DNA of 64,000 bases, taken from positions 94,354-158,353 of the forward strand of contig NZ_JAKRWM010000021.1 of the NCBI RefSeq assembly GCF_022352055.1, read 5' to 3'. The notes beneath the pieces were generated by a model. It did no database searches. It worked only from the letters and a program-made list of their open reading frames with translations, and was not told where the DNA came from. The translations under genes were made by a program, and so were the position numbers. Positions 7,829-15,808 of this stretch are shown here, one piece after another. Source of the stretch: Cohnella mopanensis (GTDB lineage: Bacteria > Bacillota > Bacilli > Paenibacillales > Paenibacillaceae). Each line of letters starts with the position of its first letter. Position 1 is the first letter of the stretch.

Positions 7829-7878
7829 AAAAAAAGAGATCAGGCAGTTCACCGAAGTGACTCTGATCTCTTTTTTAT
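7829..7878. terminator. Bidirectional terminator between SCO and Toprim genes
   Basis: An A-run plus GAGATCAG pairs with CTGATCTC plus a T-run (7829-7878), with an inner AGT/ACT stem. T-runs are present in both directions, which suits two convergent genes. Confidence 0.85.
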
Positions 7879-8237
7879 TATTGAGTCGGCCATCCTAAAG
7901 TCGGATCGGGGTACAAAATATATTGCTCAAGCCCGACTTTCTCGAGTTGTTGGATGAGATATTCTTCTGGAGTTCCTTCCACGCCGCTGTATCCTCTTCG
8001 CGTGTAGATGTGCTCGGCGTCCGGGAAAACTTCGCGAAGAATGCCTCTAATGCGCCGCCCCGACGAGTCGGGGTCGGTGAATAAGTATACTTGGCGATCA
8101 CCGACTACTTTACGAAGCGATTCGATTCGGTTCGTGTTTAGCGTACCGAAAGTGCAATGAATGGGAACTTCGGGAGATAGAACGCGGGAAAGTCGGCTTT
8201 TGTCGTTCTTCCCTTCGACGATTATGGCTATGTCCAT
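7878..8237 (-). CDS. Toprim domain protein (RNase M5-like, short)
   Basis: A 119-residue protein starting at ATG 8237 behind GAGGTGATCTCT; the longer in-frame start at 8282 lacks a site. It is essentially one Toprim domain. The first acidic motif is VEGKNDKSRL near residue 7 and the second is FTDPDSSGRRIR near residue 54, giving the E and DxD metal ligands. It is shorter than RNase M5 (about 185 residues) and lacks that enzyme's C-terminal region, so it is better called a small Toprim protein. It probably acts on RNA or DNA ends; substrate unknown. Confidence 0.8.
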   Translation of the reverse strand: MDIAIIVEGKNDKSRLSRVLSPEVPIHCTFGTLNTNRIESLRKVVGDRQVYLFTDPDSSGRRIRGILREVFPDAEHIYTRRGYSGVEGTPEEYLIQQLEKVGLEQYILYPDPTLGWPTQ

Positions 8238-8360
8238 AGAGATCACCTCGAATGGATTTCCTATTTCGATATTGTACCACATTGCTGGTTTTTTAACGGA
8301 AATCCCCTTTTCTCAATAGGGAACTTGTCCGGTATCGTCGAAAATCAATTCGATTGCCAA

Positions 8361-8389
8361 GGGCCGCAAACCCATGAACAAAGCGGCCC
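8361..8389. repeat. Hairpin between the Toprim and small membrane protein genes
   Basis: GGGCCGC (8361-8367) pairs with GCGGCCC (8383-8389) around a 15-base loop. It lies just after the 8417 gene on the minus strand, but no T-run follows, so it is only a possible terminator. Confidence 0.4.
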
Positions 8390-8416
8390 TTCGGAGCTGC
8401 GTGCGAAGGAGTCGAC

Positions 8417-8608
8417 TTAATGGGCACGCAAAACGATTACGAGCAAAATGAACAAAACGAGAACGATTGTCGTTGTAGTAGTAGAGATAGATGCTCCATT
8501 CCCTCCGACGCCGAATTGAGACAAGTTCGTCACCCCGCTTATGTAGCCTATGATTGTGCGCTGCTCCGATCTTGCTTCAGATTCAGGGCGTAGGCTACTA
8601 TGCATCAT
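8417..8608 (-). CDS. Small sporulation-type membrane protein (start uncertain)
   Basis: The C-terminal part is a Thr-rich stretch (ISTTTTT) and one hydrophobic helix (IVLVLFILLVIVL) ending RAH, the layout of YjcZ-like spore membrane peptides. The longest frame is 63 residues from ATG 8608. A GTG at 8533 would give 38 residues (MTNLSQFGVGGNG...), nearer the size of such peptides, but neither start has a strong ribosome site. The pattern VTNLSQFGVGG recalls small Paenibacillus hypotheticals. The family assignment is an inference from layout. Confidence 0.45.
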   Translation of the reverse strand: MMHSSLRPESEARSEQRTIIGYISGVTNLSQFGVGGNGASISTTTTTIVLVLFILLVIVLRAH

Positions 8609-8675
8609 CCTATGCGTCTATCCCGGCTTTGAAGTGTGCGAGTGCCTAGTTGAACCGGCGGGGTTTAAACGTATA

Positions 8676-9875
8676 TTACTCGTGGTGCAACGGAATCGGC
8701 GCACGAGGATTCCAATTGTCGCGGAAGGTAGGTCGCGGAAACAACAAGGCTAATGAGATCATGAGAGCGAGGAAGGAAATGAAATAAGGAGAAAAATAAT
8801 CCCTCGCCGCTCCGGCGGCAACCGGGCCAATGAATGAGCCGATCGACAAAGAAATAGACAACAGGGAGAACGTTCTTCCATATCGAGTAGGGCCGCTCAA
8901 CTGAAGAAGGAAAGAGGTCATCGCTGGGAAAATGACTCCTTTGGCCATCCCGACAGCGAATAGGAGAACGAGTAACGGAATCGGCCAGCCGGAAGCTAGG
9001 CCATAGTAACAGATCGCAAGCATCAGTACGCCGAAGATCGTTCGTAAATAGGGTAAATAACGGTTCAAGAACAACAGCCCGAGCGTGACCAGCGCACCGA
9101 GGCTGACAATCGAGAACAGGATGCCAGTGCTCATTATCGTCGCGCTGTCCGTCCCTCGCAGAGGCAATTCGAAGGCGAGAATGCCTTGAGCGCATGAAAG
9201 GCCGATCGGAAGCGAGAAGACGGTCCAAGGGAGGCGAGGAGGGTCGATCTTATGTGATCCGGAATGATTATCCGCGATTATGGGCTTGGACACTTGTTGA
9301 TGTACGGATGGGATATTTCCAGTCGTTCTCGCGGGTTCTTTTACAAACCAGAGGGACAAGATTCCGGTTATGAGAAGAATTAAACCGAGCATGGCGAATG
9401 ATTGGCTAAAACCGATTGTCGCCGCCAAATAAGCCCCCGCGGCGGGGGAGATGACGGATGCGATCGTGTGAACGAGACCATTGCCGGCCATAAGCTTGCC
9501 TTGATGAATGTGATCTTTGGCCAATCTCGCGAGGAGCGACATACAAGCCGGAGAGAGGAACGCGAGGACGAAGCCGCTTATTGAACGGATATAGAGAAGT
9601 TGCCACGGGTCGGTAACGCGAGCTTGGAACAGCAGGAGAATACCGGCGCCAATCAAACTCACGGATATGAATAAGCGGCTACCGTATCGGTCCACCGCGA
9701 CGCCTGCAATCAGGTTGCCGGGAAGATGCGTCAAGGAATACATTCCCATGACAAGCCCGATGAACGAAGGGGCAGCTCCTAGCGATACAGCAAACGGGGT
9801 TAACATCGGGTATTGGGCATGTAAATCGAAAAATGCAACAAACAAGAATAAGTACAACCAGACTGCGGTTTTCAC
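8676..9875 (-). CDS. MFS transporter
   Basis: A 399-residue permease with about twelve membrane segments. The start is GTG 9875, placed exactly behind AAGGAGGTCC; upstream in-frame codons are not preferred. The signature loop between TM2 and TM3 reads GVAVDRYGSRLF (a G-x-x-x-D-R-x-G-x-R variant). The second half has a weaker copy. A loop of about 35 residues rich in His and Ser separates the halves. Closest in appearance to drug/H+ antiporter-type or sugar-efflux carriers; the substrate is not evident. It stands alone and is divergent from the 10048 gene. Confidence 0.88.
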   Translation of the reverse strand: MKTAVWLYLFLFVAFFDLHAQYPMLTPFAVSLGAAPSFIGLVMGMYSLTHLPGNLIAGVAVDRYGSRLFISVSLIGAGILLLFQARVTDPWQLLYIRSISGFVLAFLSPACMSLLARLAKDHIHQGKLMAGNGLVHTIASVISPAAGAYLAATIGFSQSFAMLGLILLITGILSLWFVKEPARTTGNIPSVHQQVSKPIIADNHSGSHKIDPPRLPWTVFSLPIGLSCAQGILAFELPLRGTDSATIMSTGILFSIVSLGALVTLGLLFLNRYLPYLRTIFGVLMLAICYYGLASGWPIPLLVLLFAVGMAKGVIFPAMTSFLLQLSGPTRYGRTFSLLSISLSIGSFIGPVAAGAARDYFSPYFISFLALMISLALLFPRPTFRDNWNPRAPIPLHHE

Positions 9876-9971
9876 GGGCCGGACCTCCTTATATCGGGGT
9901 TTCGGTACCCCTCGTCCGCATCTGCGGCTTATCCTACTTGTACGTGCCAATCGTCTAGGATATGACGGTCG

Positions 9972-10001
9972 TTTACGGGGGTTATCGCATTACGTTATAA
10001 T
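9972..10001 (+). promoter_or_regulatory. Candidate sigma-A promoter for the 10-17 kb gene run
   Basis: TTTACG (9972-9977), an 18-bp spacer and a perfect TATAAT (9996-10001) lie 46 bp before the ATG at 10048. Confidence 0.6.
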
Positions 10002-10047
10002 AGGGACATTGTGAGAATCGAGTTTTGTAGTTAATGGGGGAGAGTCT

Positions 10048-10515
10048 ATGAATTTCGATACGGATGCTTGGCTACAGTTCATACAAGACAATTGGGTCAT
10101 CGTTGCGATTGCCATCGTTGCCATTTTTATCGTGATGAAATTAGTTAAAACCGTGCTGAAATGGATATTGGTCGCGGCGATCGTTATCGGTATCGTGACA
10201 TACGGCGGAATAAGCGTCGACGAGATCAAAGAGGTCGGGACTAAAGTGACGGATGAGCTGGGAGCCATCGGGAGCAAAGTATCGGAGGAGCTCAAGCAAC
10301 AAGCCTTCAAGGCGATGTCTGGCGAAGCCAGCGAAGCGACTTACGTTGATAACGCGGACGGATCGTATTCAATCAAATCAACGAGCATTGAATTGACCGG
10401 CATTCCCAATTCGGGAGAGGTCACGGTGAAATTCCACGGGCAATCGCTCGGAACGTTGAAAATGGAAGACGCAGTGCGTGAATTCGTCGTAAAAGCGCGA
10501 GCTTCGGCTAAGTAA
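10048..10515 (+). CDS. Hypothetical membrane-anchored protein
   Basis: 155 residues. The N-terminal 70 residues hold two adjacent hydrophobic segments (WVIVAIAIVAIFIVMKLV and WILVAAIVIGIVTYGGI). Then comes a Lys/Glu-rich amphipathic helix (VDEIKEVGTKVTDELGAIG) and a C-terminal beta-rich part (SYSIKSTSIELTGIPNSGEVTVKFHGQSLG). Start ATG behind GGGGGAGAG. I do not recognise a family. It is 5 bp from the CvpA-transglutaminase fusion, so the two are probably translated together and may act at the same membrane site. Confidence 0.7.
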   Translation: MNFDTDAWLQFIQDNWVIVAIAIVAIFIVMKLVKTVLKWILVAAIVIGIVTYGGISVDEIKEVGTKVTDELGAIGSKVSEELKQQAFKAMSGEASEATYVDNADGSYSIKSTSIELTGIPNSGEVTVKFHGQSLGTLKMEDAVREFVVKARASAK

Positions 10516-10520
10516 GCCGG

Positions 10521-11666
10521 ATGAACGGTAAATGGACCGTCGTGGATGCTAATCTCGTCACCTGGATATTGCTGGCTGTTGTGGCATTTTCCTTCTATCA
10601 AGGCATTAGGCGAGGAGCATCAGGCTCCGTTAAGCAACTTCTGCTATTCCTGGTGGGTGCTTTAGTCGCTGTCGCGGCCGTTATTATTTCGGCATTGGCG
10701 GCTTCTTCCGTTTCACCACATTTGCAAAGCTGGTTGATGGAACGTCAACTGGAGCGTCCTCCAGCGGATGCGACCTTTTTCGCCCAATTCGGATATACCG
10801 CGCTGTCCGGTTTACGGGATCTTCCTTTGTTTCGTTTCGCGGCTTTGTTCCTTGTGTTTCATACGATCATTCGACTGCTCACGGGATTAGCGACGCGGAT
10901 ATTGGGAACAATCGTCTCGTTTCCGTTCGCAATCGTACCGAACGGCGGTGCCGTGAACCGATCGGTAGGAGGTATCGTAGGCGCGGCGCTGGGAACGGGC
11001 AGAGCTTTACTGCTTACCGCTGTGTTATTCGCTTATTGCGCGTTGCTTCCTCGAGGTCCAATGACGGATTATATCCAACAATCGGGACTTTATCGGGAAA
11101 TAGCTGCGCAGGTGATCCGGCCTGCGACAGGTAACCTGATCGATGAGCGGCTACCTGTGTTCGCGCAGGCCATGTCGGGCGAGCTCGATCAGTTGTGGCA
11201 GAAGCGTTACGATGTTATCGATGCCGAATTGCCGAAAGAAATCGCCGAAGCCGCCGTTTCCGTTACGAAAGGAAAAACCAACGACGAGGAGAAAGCCCGC
11301 GCCTTGTACGATTGGGTCGGCAGCAGAATTGCTTATGACGATGATAAAGTGAAGGCGTACGTAGATGAAGGCGATTGGCGGGAGCAGGGGCCTGAGCAAA
11401 CCTTCTCGACTCGCAAAGGCGTCTGCATAGACTATGCCAGATTATATGCAGCTATGGCGAGAGCCGTCGGATTAGACGTGCGAGTCGTCACGGGACTTGG
11501 TTATGATGGCCGAGGCGGGTATGGAGCTCATGCATGGAACGAAGTATATTTGAAAGAGCAACTACGTTGGGTTTCATTGGATTCTACTTGGGCAAGGACG
11601 GGTAATTGGTTCGATTCACCCGGCTTTACCGATACGCATATAAGGCAAGGAGGTTTAACCGGGTGA
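10521..11666 (+). CDS. CvpA-like membrane protein fused to a transglutaminase-like domain
   Basis: 381 residues in two parts. Residues 1-190 contain four to five membrane segments with the CvpA/colicin-V-production look (FSFYQGIRRGASGSVKQLLLFLVGALVA). Residues 230-381 are a transglutaminase-core domain with the full triad: Cys302 in KGVCIDYARLYAAMARAVG, His337 in GAHAWNEVY and Asp354 in VSLDSTWA. The catalytic domain is predicted to be a cysteine protease or amidase/transglutaminase of the YebA/Tgc type; its substrate is unknown. Its stop overlaps the GTG start of the downstream PBP by 4 bp, indicating translational coupling and a possible wall role. Confidence 0.85.
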   Translation: MNGKWTVVDANLVTWILLAVVAFSFYQGIRRGASGSVKQLLLFLVGALVAVAAVIISALAASSVSPHLQSWLMERQLERPPADATFFAQFGYTALSGLRDLPLFRFAALFLVFHTIIRLLTGLATRILGTIVSFPFAIVPNGGAVNRSVGGIVGAALGTGRALLLTAVLFAYCALLPRGPMTDYIQQSGLYREIAAQVIRPATGNLIDERLPVFAQAMSGELDQLWQKRYDVIDAELPKEIAEAAVSVTKGKTNDEEKARALYDWVGSRIAYDDDKVKAYVDEGDWREQGPEQTFSTRKGVCIDYARLYAAMARAVGLDVRVVTGLGYDGRGGYGAHAWNEVYLKEQLRWVSLDSTWARTGNWFDSPGFTDTHIRQGGLTG

Positions 11667-13729
11667 GCAACAATCAATCAGAAGAAGCTCAGAAGCGGGA
11701 AATTAGAAACAGGAGGCATTTCAGCTTCAGGCTTAATGTCTTTTTCTTCATTACTTTTTTCGTATTCTCGATCTTAATCGTGAGGCTGGCGTATTTACAA
11801 TTCGTGGAAGGCGACAACCTCCGCGCCAAGGAGCATGAGATTGCAACGAGGCCGGTCGCGGTTCCGCCGATCCGGGGCAATATTTATGATTCCGAAGGCG
11901 TTGCTCTTGCTTATTCCACTTCGACGCAATCGTTGTACTTTACGTTCGATACGAAGATGACGGAAGAAAAAGGGCTGGCGCTCGCGGAGAGACTCGTAGA
12001 GGTATTCGACAGACTCGGGCAGAAAACGGCAAAACCGCTTACGGCGAAGGAAGTTTTAGCGGATATGGATCTGAAGGGGAAGGTTTACTTCTCTTATCAG
12101 CCGCGTCGAATCAAATCCGGCTTAACGAAAGAGGAAATCGCTTTTTTCTCCGAGCATAAAAAGGAATTTCCGGGAATGGACGTCGTAGAAGAAAGCATTA
12201 GGCAATACAACAAGGAAAAGGTCGCCGTACAGCTTGTTGGTTACATGAAGAAGATGAGCGGCGCAGCCTCTCTTGAGAAGTACAAGGACATCAACAAAGA
12301 CAATACGGACAAAACGTTGGAATATTTGAAATCCGAGGAAGTCGGGTTCGACGGCCTGGAGTACATGTTTCAGGATGAGCTAAGGGGCCTGAACGGCATT
12401 AAAGAATATCCGGTCAACAATCAGAGCGAAATTATTGGGCCGATGAAATTGACGAAGCCGGTCAAAGGCGAGAATATTTATCTGACCATTAATAAAGACA
12501 TTCAATTAGATACCCAAAGGGCGATAACCGAACATCTGGCGAAAATCCGGAGTTCTACGAACAAACAGGAAAGCGCGAAAAACGCGAAAACCGGCTATGC
12601 GGTAGCAATGGAAGTGAAGACGGGGAAAGTGGTCGCAATGGCAAGCATGCCGGACTATGATCCCGAGGTATGGCAAGGAGGAATAAGCTCGGAGGATTTG
12701 GATTCCATTAAGTATTATATGAGTAATGGAGCCATTCGGGATGTTCAGCCCCCGTACAACGACGATAAAGAGCGAATGAAACACCCTTCGTCGCTTGTCA
12801 ATCTAGGGTCGACTCAGAAGCCGTTGACGATTCTACTCGGTTTGAACGAGAAGCTAATAACAACGCAATCCGAATTCATCGACCCCGGTTATTTTGCCTT
12901 CGGACGCGAGGGACATGAAACTCGGGTTCGTAACGCGAGCAGCGCGGCGAACGGAAAACTAAAGCCGGCGACCGCGATAGCAAAGTCGTCTAATGCCTTC
13001 ATGGCTAGCATGGTTGGTAACAGGCTCTATATGCGCGACGGCACTCAAGGCGTAGACATCTGGGACAGCTACATGAAACAATTCGGTCTCGGCGTGACAA
13101 CCGGAAGCGGATTGCCGCACGAATCAAGCGGAAGCATCAACTATTTCAAGGAAGTTAAAAACGGTAGCGCGCAATCCGCATTGATCTATGCTTCGTTCGG
13201 CCAACAAGCTAGATACTCCGTCTTGCAGCTAGCTCAATATGCTTCTACTTTAGCGAGCCACGGTCAAAGGATGAGACCGCAATTTATTAATAAAATTGTG
13301 GATTCCGACGGTAAAATCATACAATCCTTTCAGTCGGAAATTCTGAACACGGTATCTTTTCCCGAAGCTTATTGGAACACTATTGAAACTGGGATGTCGC
13401 AGGTTCGAGTACAAGGGTTCGAAGACTTCAAGTATAACTTCTATCGGAAGACGGGGACTTCGGAGCAGGATGTTGGCGGCGGACGCGTCGAGAACGCCGT
13501 ATTCATCGCCTATGCGCCTGCCGAGAATCCAACGTTGGCGGTAGCCGTCGTAGTGCCGGAAGGCGGTTATGGAGGCTGGGGAGCGGCACCGATCGCGCGC
13601 AAAATTTTCGATTCGTACGACGAATACGTCGGATTAAACGGAACGCCCCAGAAGAAAGAGGTAACCGCTCCACCGGTAAACGGGGCAGCGGACGGAGTAC
13701 CGGACGGTCAAGCGGCAGATCAACAATAA
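11663..13729 (+). CDS. Class B penicillin-binding protein (transpeptidase)
   Basis: A 688-residue peptidoglycan transpeptidase. The start is GTG 11663, behind AAGGAGGTTTAACC, overlapping the previous stop; a start at 11606 is in frame but lacks a site. It has a cytoplasmic tail of about 24 residues, one membrane anchor (about 25-46), a dimerisation domain (RGNIYDSEGVALA) and a transpeptidase domain. The catalytic motifs are intact: S383-TQK, S442-SN and K596-TG. It resembles PBP2/PbpA-PbpI types rather than a bifunctional PBP. The C-terminal tail is Pro/Ala/Asp-rich. Coupling to the transglutaminase-like gene is notable. Confidence 0.93.
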   Translation: MSNNQSEEAQKREIRNRRHFSFRLNVFFFITFFVFSILIVRLAYLQFVEGDNLRAKEHEIATRPVAVPPIRGNIYDSEGVALAYSTSTQSLYFTFDTKMTEEKGLALAERLVEVFDRLGQKTAKPLTAKEVLADMDLKGKVYFSYQPRRIKSGLTKEEIAFFSEHKKEFPGMDVVEESIRQYNKEKVAVQLVGYMKKMSGAASLEKYKDINKDNTDKTLEYLKSEEVGFDGLEYMFQDELRGLNGIKEYPVNNQSEIIGPMKLTKPVKGENIYLTINKDIQLDTQRAITEHLAKIRSSTNKQESAKNAKTGYAVAMEVKTGKVVAMASMPDYDPEVWQGGISSEDLDSIKYYMSNGAIRDVQPPYNDDKERMKHPSSLVNLGSTQKPLTILLGLNEKLITTQSEFIDPGYFAFGREGHETRVRNASSAANGKLKPATAIAKSSNAFMASMVGNRLYMRDGTQGVDIWDSYMKQFGLGVTTGSGLPHESSGSINYFKEVKNGSAQSALIYASFGQQARYSVLQLAQYASTLASHGQRMRPQFINKIVDSDGKIIQSFQSEILNTVSFPEAYWNTIETGMSQVRVQGFEDFKYNFYRKTGTSEQDVGGGRVENAVFIAYAPAENPTLAVAVVVPEGGYGGWGAAPIARKIFDSYDEYVGLNGTPQKKEVTAPPVNGAADGVPDGQAADQQ

Positions 13730-13798
13730 ATGCAATTCGATTTGATAAAATGATAGGGAATTGCAGACGGCATAGACAGCAGGGAGCGGAATAAACAG

Positions 13799-14554
13799 AT
13801 GGCTTACCAAATGGGAAAATATAAGTTGTTGGCGTTGGATCTGGATGGAACTTTGCTAAACGATCGCAGCGAGATTAGCGAAGAGAACGCGGAATGGGTA
13901 AAGCATGCCGTGGACGCGGGAGTTACGGTGTGCGTGTCGACCGGACGCGGGTTCAAGAGCGCGCTTCCGATTGTGGAGCAGTTAGGTCTAGATACGCCAA
14001 TGATTACGGTTAACGGAGGCGAGATTTGGACGAAGCCGCACTCCATACACCGGCGGACGTTGCTGGATTCGGAAAGGGTCATGAAGCTGCACGCTTTGGC
14101 CGAGCAATATCCCGACGTGTGGTATTGGGCGTATACGACGGAAGATATTTACAACAAGGAACGTTGGGCAGGGGATACGGTCGCGAGCCACTGGCTCAAA
14201 TTCGGTTATTATTACGAAGACGTATCCGTTCTCGGCGAAATTTTGAGTCAAGTTCAATCCTGGGGAGGTCTTGAGATCAGTAACTCCTCCCCCTTTAATA
14301 TCGAGATCAATCCGATCGGCGTATCCAAAGCGAGCGCGCTCATGGAAGTGTGCCGGATGAAAGGTTTCGACATGTCGGAAGTCGTGTCCGTCGGAGACAG
14401 TTTAAACGATATTGCCGCGATTCGGGCTTCGGGACTTGGAGTCGCGATGGGCAATGCCCAAGAGGAAGTAAAGCTCGCCGCAAATGTCGTCACGGGAAGC
14501 AATCAGGAGAACGGCGTCGCTCAGGTTATTCAAAATTATGTACTGAGGACGTGA
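13799..14554 (+). CDS. HAD superfamily phosphatase, Cof type
   Basis: A 251-residue cytosolic phosphatase. Motif I is LDLDGTLLNDRSEIS near residue 14, motif II is VSTGRGF, and the C-terminal motif is SVGDSLNDIAAIRASGLGVAMGNA with Lys upstream (GVSKASAL). The Cof-type C2 cap lies between. Substrates of such enzymes are usually sugar phosphates or flavin/pyridoxal phosphates; not predictable here. The start ATG has GGGAGCGG upstream. It continues the forward run after the PBP. Confidence 0.92.
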   Translation: MAYQMGKYKLLALDLDGTLLNDRSEISEENAEWVKHAVDAGVTVCVSTGRGFKSALPIVEQLGLDTPMITVNGGEIWTKPHSIHRRTLLDSERVMKLHALAEQYPDVWYWAYTTEDIYNKERWAGDTVASHWLKFGYYYEDVSVLGEILSQVQSWGGLEISNSSPFNIEINPIGVSKASALMEVCRMKGFDMSEVVSVGDSLNDIAAIRASGLGVAMGNAQEEVKLAANVVTGSNQENGVAQVIQNYVLRT

Positions 14555-14560
14555 TGATCG

Positions 14561-15046
14561 GTGGATATACTGGGCTGGGTACTCATTACGGCCTTATTCG
14601 CGGTAGGAATGGCGGGAGCGATTTACCCGATCTTGCCCGGTGCGTTAGCCATCTACGCGGCATTCTTCGTATATGGATGGTTTTTCTCGTTTGAACCTTT
14701 TGGGATCTGGTTCTGGATTATCCAGACGATTATCGTCATAATCCTGTTCGTGGCGGATTATATGGTCAATGCATGGGGAATCAAGAAATATGGAGGCTCC
14801 AGGGCATCCGTCATTGGCAGCACTATCGGAATTCTTATAGGCCCTTTCGTCATTCCGGCATTCGGTCTAATTATTGGACCGTTCGCCGGGGCCGTCCTTG
14901 GAGAGCTGATTCACGGTTCGGATTTCAAAATGGCTTTGAAGGTCGGTTGGGGCTCATTGCTCGGGTTGTTAGCTAGCACGATTTTCAAATTCCTAGTGCA
15001 AGGCATGATGATCGTATTATTCATACTTTGGCTGATTTTCAATTGA
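14561..15046 (+). CDS. DUF456 membrane protein
   Basis: 161 residues, nearly all membrane. The DUF456 hallmarks are the N-terminal G-x-x-YPILPGALAIY segment and a glycine-rich, small-xxx-small second half (GILIGPFVIPAFGLIIGPFAGAVLGEL) resembling GxxxG helix packing. GTG start 6 bp after the HAD stop. Function of the family is unknown. The close spacing suggests co-transcription with the HAD gene. Confidence 0.85.
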   Translation: MDILGWVLITALFAVGMAGAIYPILPGALAIYAAFFVYGWFFSFEPFGIWFWIIQTIIVIILFVADYMVNAWGIKKYGGSRASVIGSTIGILIGPFVIPAFGLIIGPFAGAVLGELIHGSDFKMALKVGWGSLLGLLASTIFKFLVQGMMIVLFILWLIFN

Positions 15047-15065
15047 TGCGAAAGGGGAGTTTATT

Positions 15066-15788
15066 ATGGTTCGTGTAACCGTGTGGAACGAGTATAAGCA
15101 TGAACAAATCCATGATGAGGTACGCGACGTCTATCCAAACGGAATTCATGCGGTCATCGCGGAAGGCTTGGATACGTCCGGGGAAATCTTCGACGTCCGT
15201 ACGGCTACCCAGCCCGAACCTGAGCATGGATTGACGCAAGAGGTATTGGATCAGACGGACGTATTGATCTGGTGGGGTCATATGTCTCACGACGAAGTGG
15301 ATGACCTGATCGTCAATCGTGTTCACGAACGCGTTATGAACGGAATGGGTTTAATCGTGCTTCACTCCGGACATTTCTCGAAAATCTTCAAGAAGCTAAT
15401 GGGTACGGACTGCGATCTGAAATGGCGGGAAGCGAACGAGAAGGAACGGATTTGGACCGTGGATCCTTCCCACCCGATCGCCGAAGGCATACCTGAACAT
15501 TTCGAATTGAAGCCGGAAGAAATGTATGGCGAGCATTTCGATATCCCGGCGCCGGACGAGCTTATTTTCGTAAGCTGGTTTGAAGGCGGGGAAGTGTTTC
15601 GCAGCGGCTGTACGTTTCGTCGCGGACAAGGAAAGATCTTCTATTTTCGCCCCGGACATGAAACCTATCCGACCTATTACCATCCATTAGTTCGCCGCGT
15701 AATCGCCAATGGAGTGAAATGGGCTGCTCCTTCGGGCACGGCGCGTCCCGTGCGGGGCAACCATCAACCGCTTGAACCGATTAACTAA
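15066..15788 (+). CDS. ThuA domain protein
   Basis: 240 residues with a glutamine-amidotransferase-like fold. ThuA features are VTVWNEYKHE at the N-terminus, DVLIWWGHMSHDEV, then GLIVLHSGHFSKIFKKLMGT, and a C-terminal RGQGKIFYFRPGHETYPTYYHP. The family is linked to trehalose or related disaccharide oxidation in rhizobia, though the activity of most members is unproven. Start ATG behind AAAGGGGAG. No sugar genes are nearby, so a trehalose role is not supported by context. Confidence 0.9.
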   Translation: MVRVTVWNEYKHEQIHDEVRDVYPNGIHAVIAEGLDTSGEIFDVRTATQPEPEHGLTQEVLDQTDVLIWWGHMSHDEVDDLIVNRVHERVMNGMGLIVLHSGHFSKIFKKLMGTDCDLKWREANEKERIWTVDPSHPIAEGIPEHFELKPEEMYGEHFDIPAPDELIFVSWFEGGEVFRSGCTFRRGQGKIFYFRPGHETYPTYYHPLVRRVIANGVKWAAPSGTARPVRGNHQPLEPIN

Positions 15789-15808
15789 ACCATACCTAAG
15801 AGGTTCCC

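Noticed and set aside
9402..9606. Short open frames within the MFS transporter gene
   Set aside because: Shadows of the transporter codons; no start signal.
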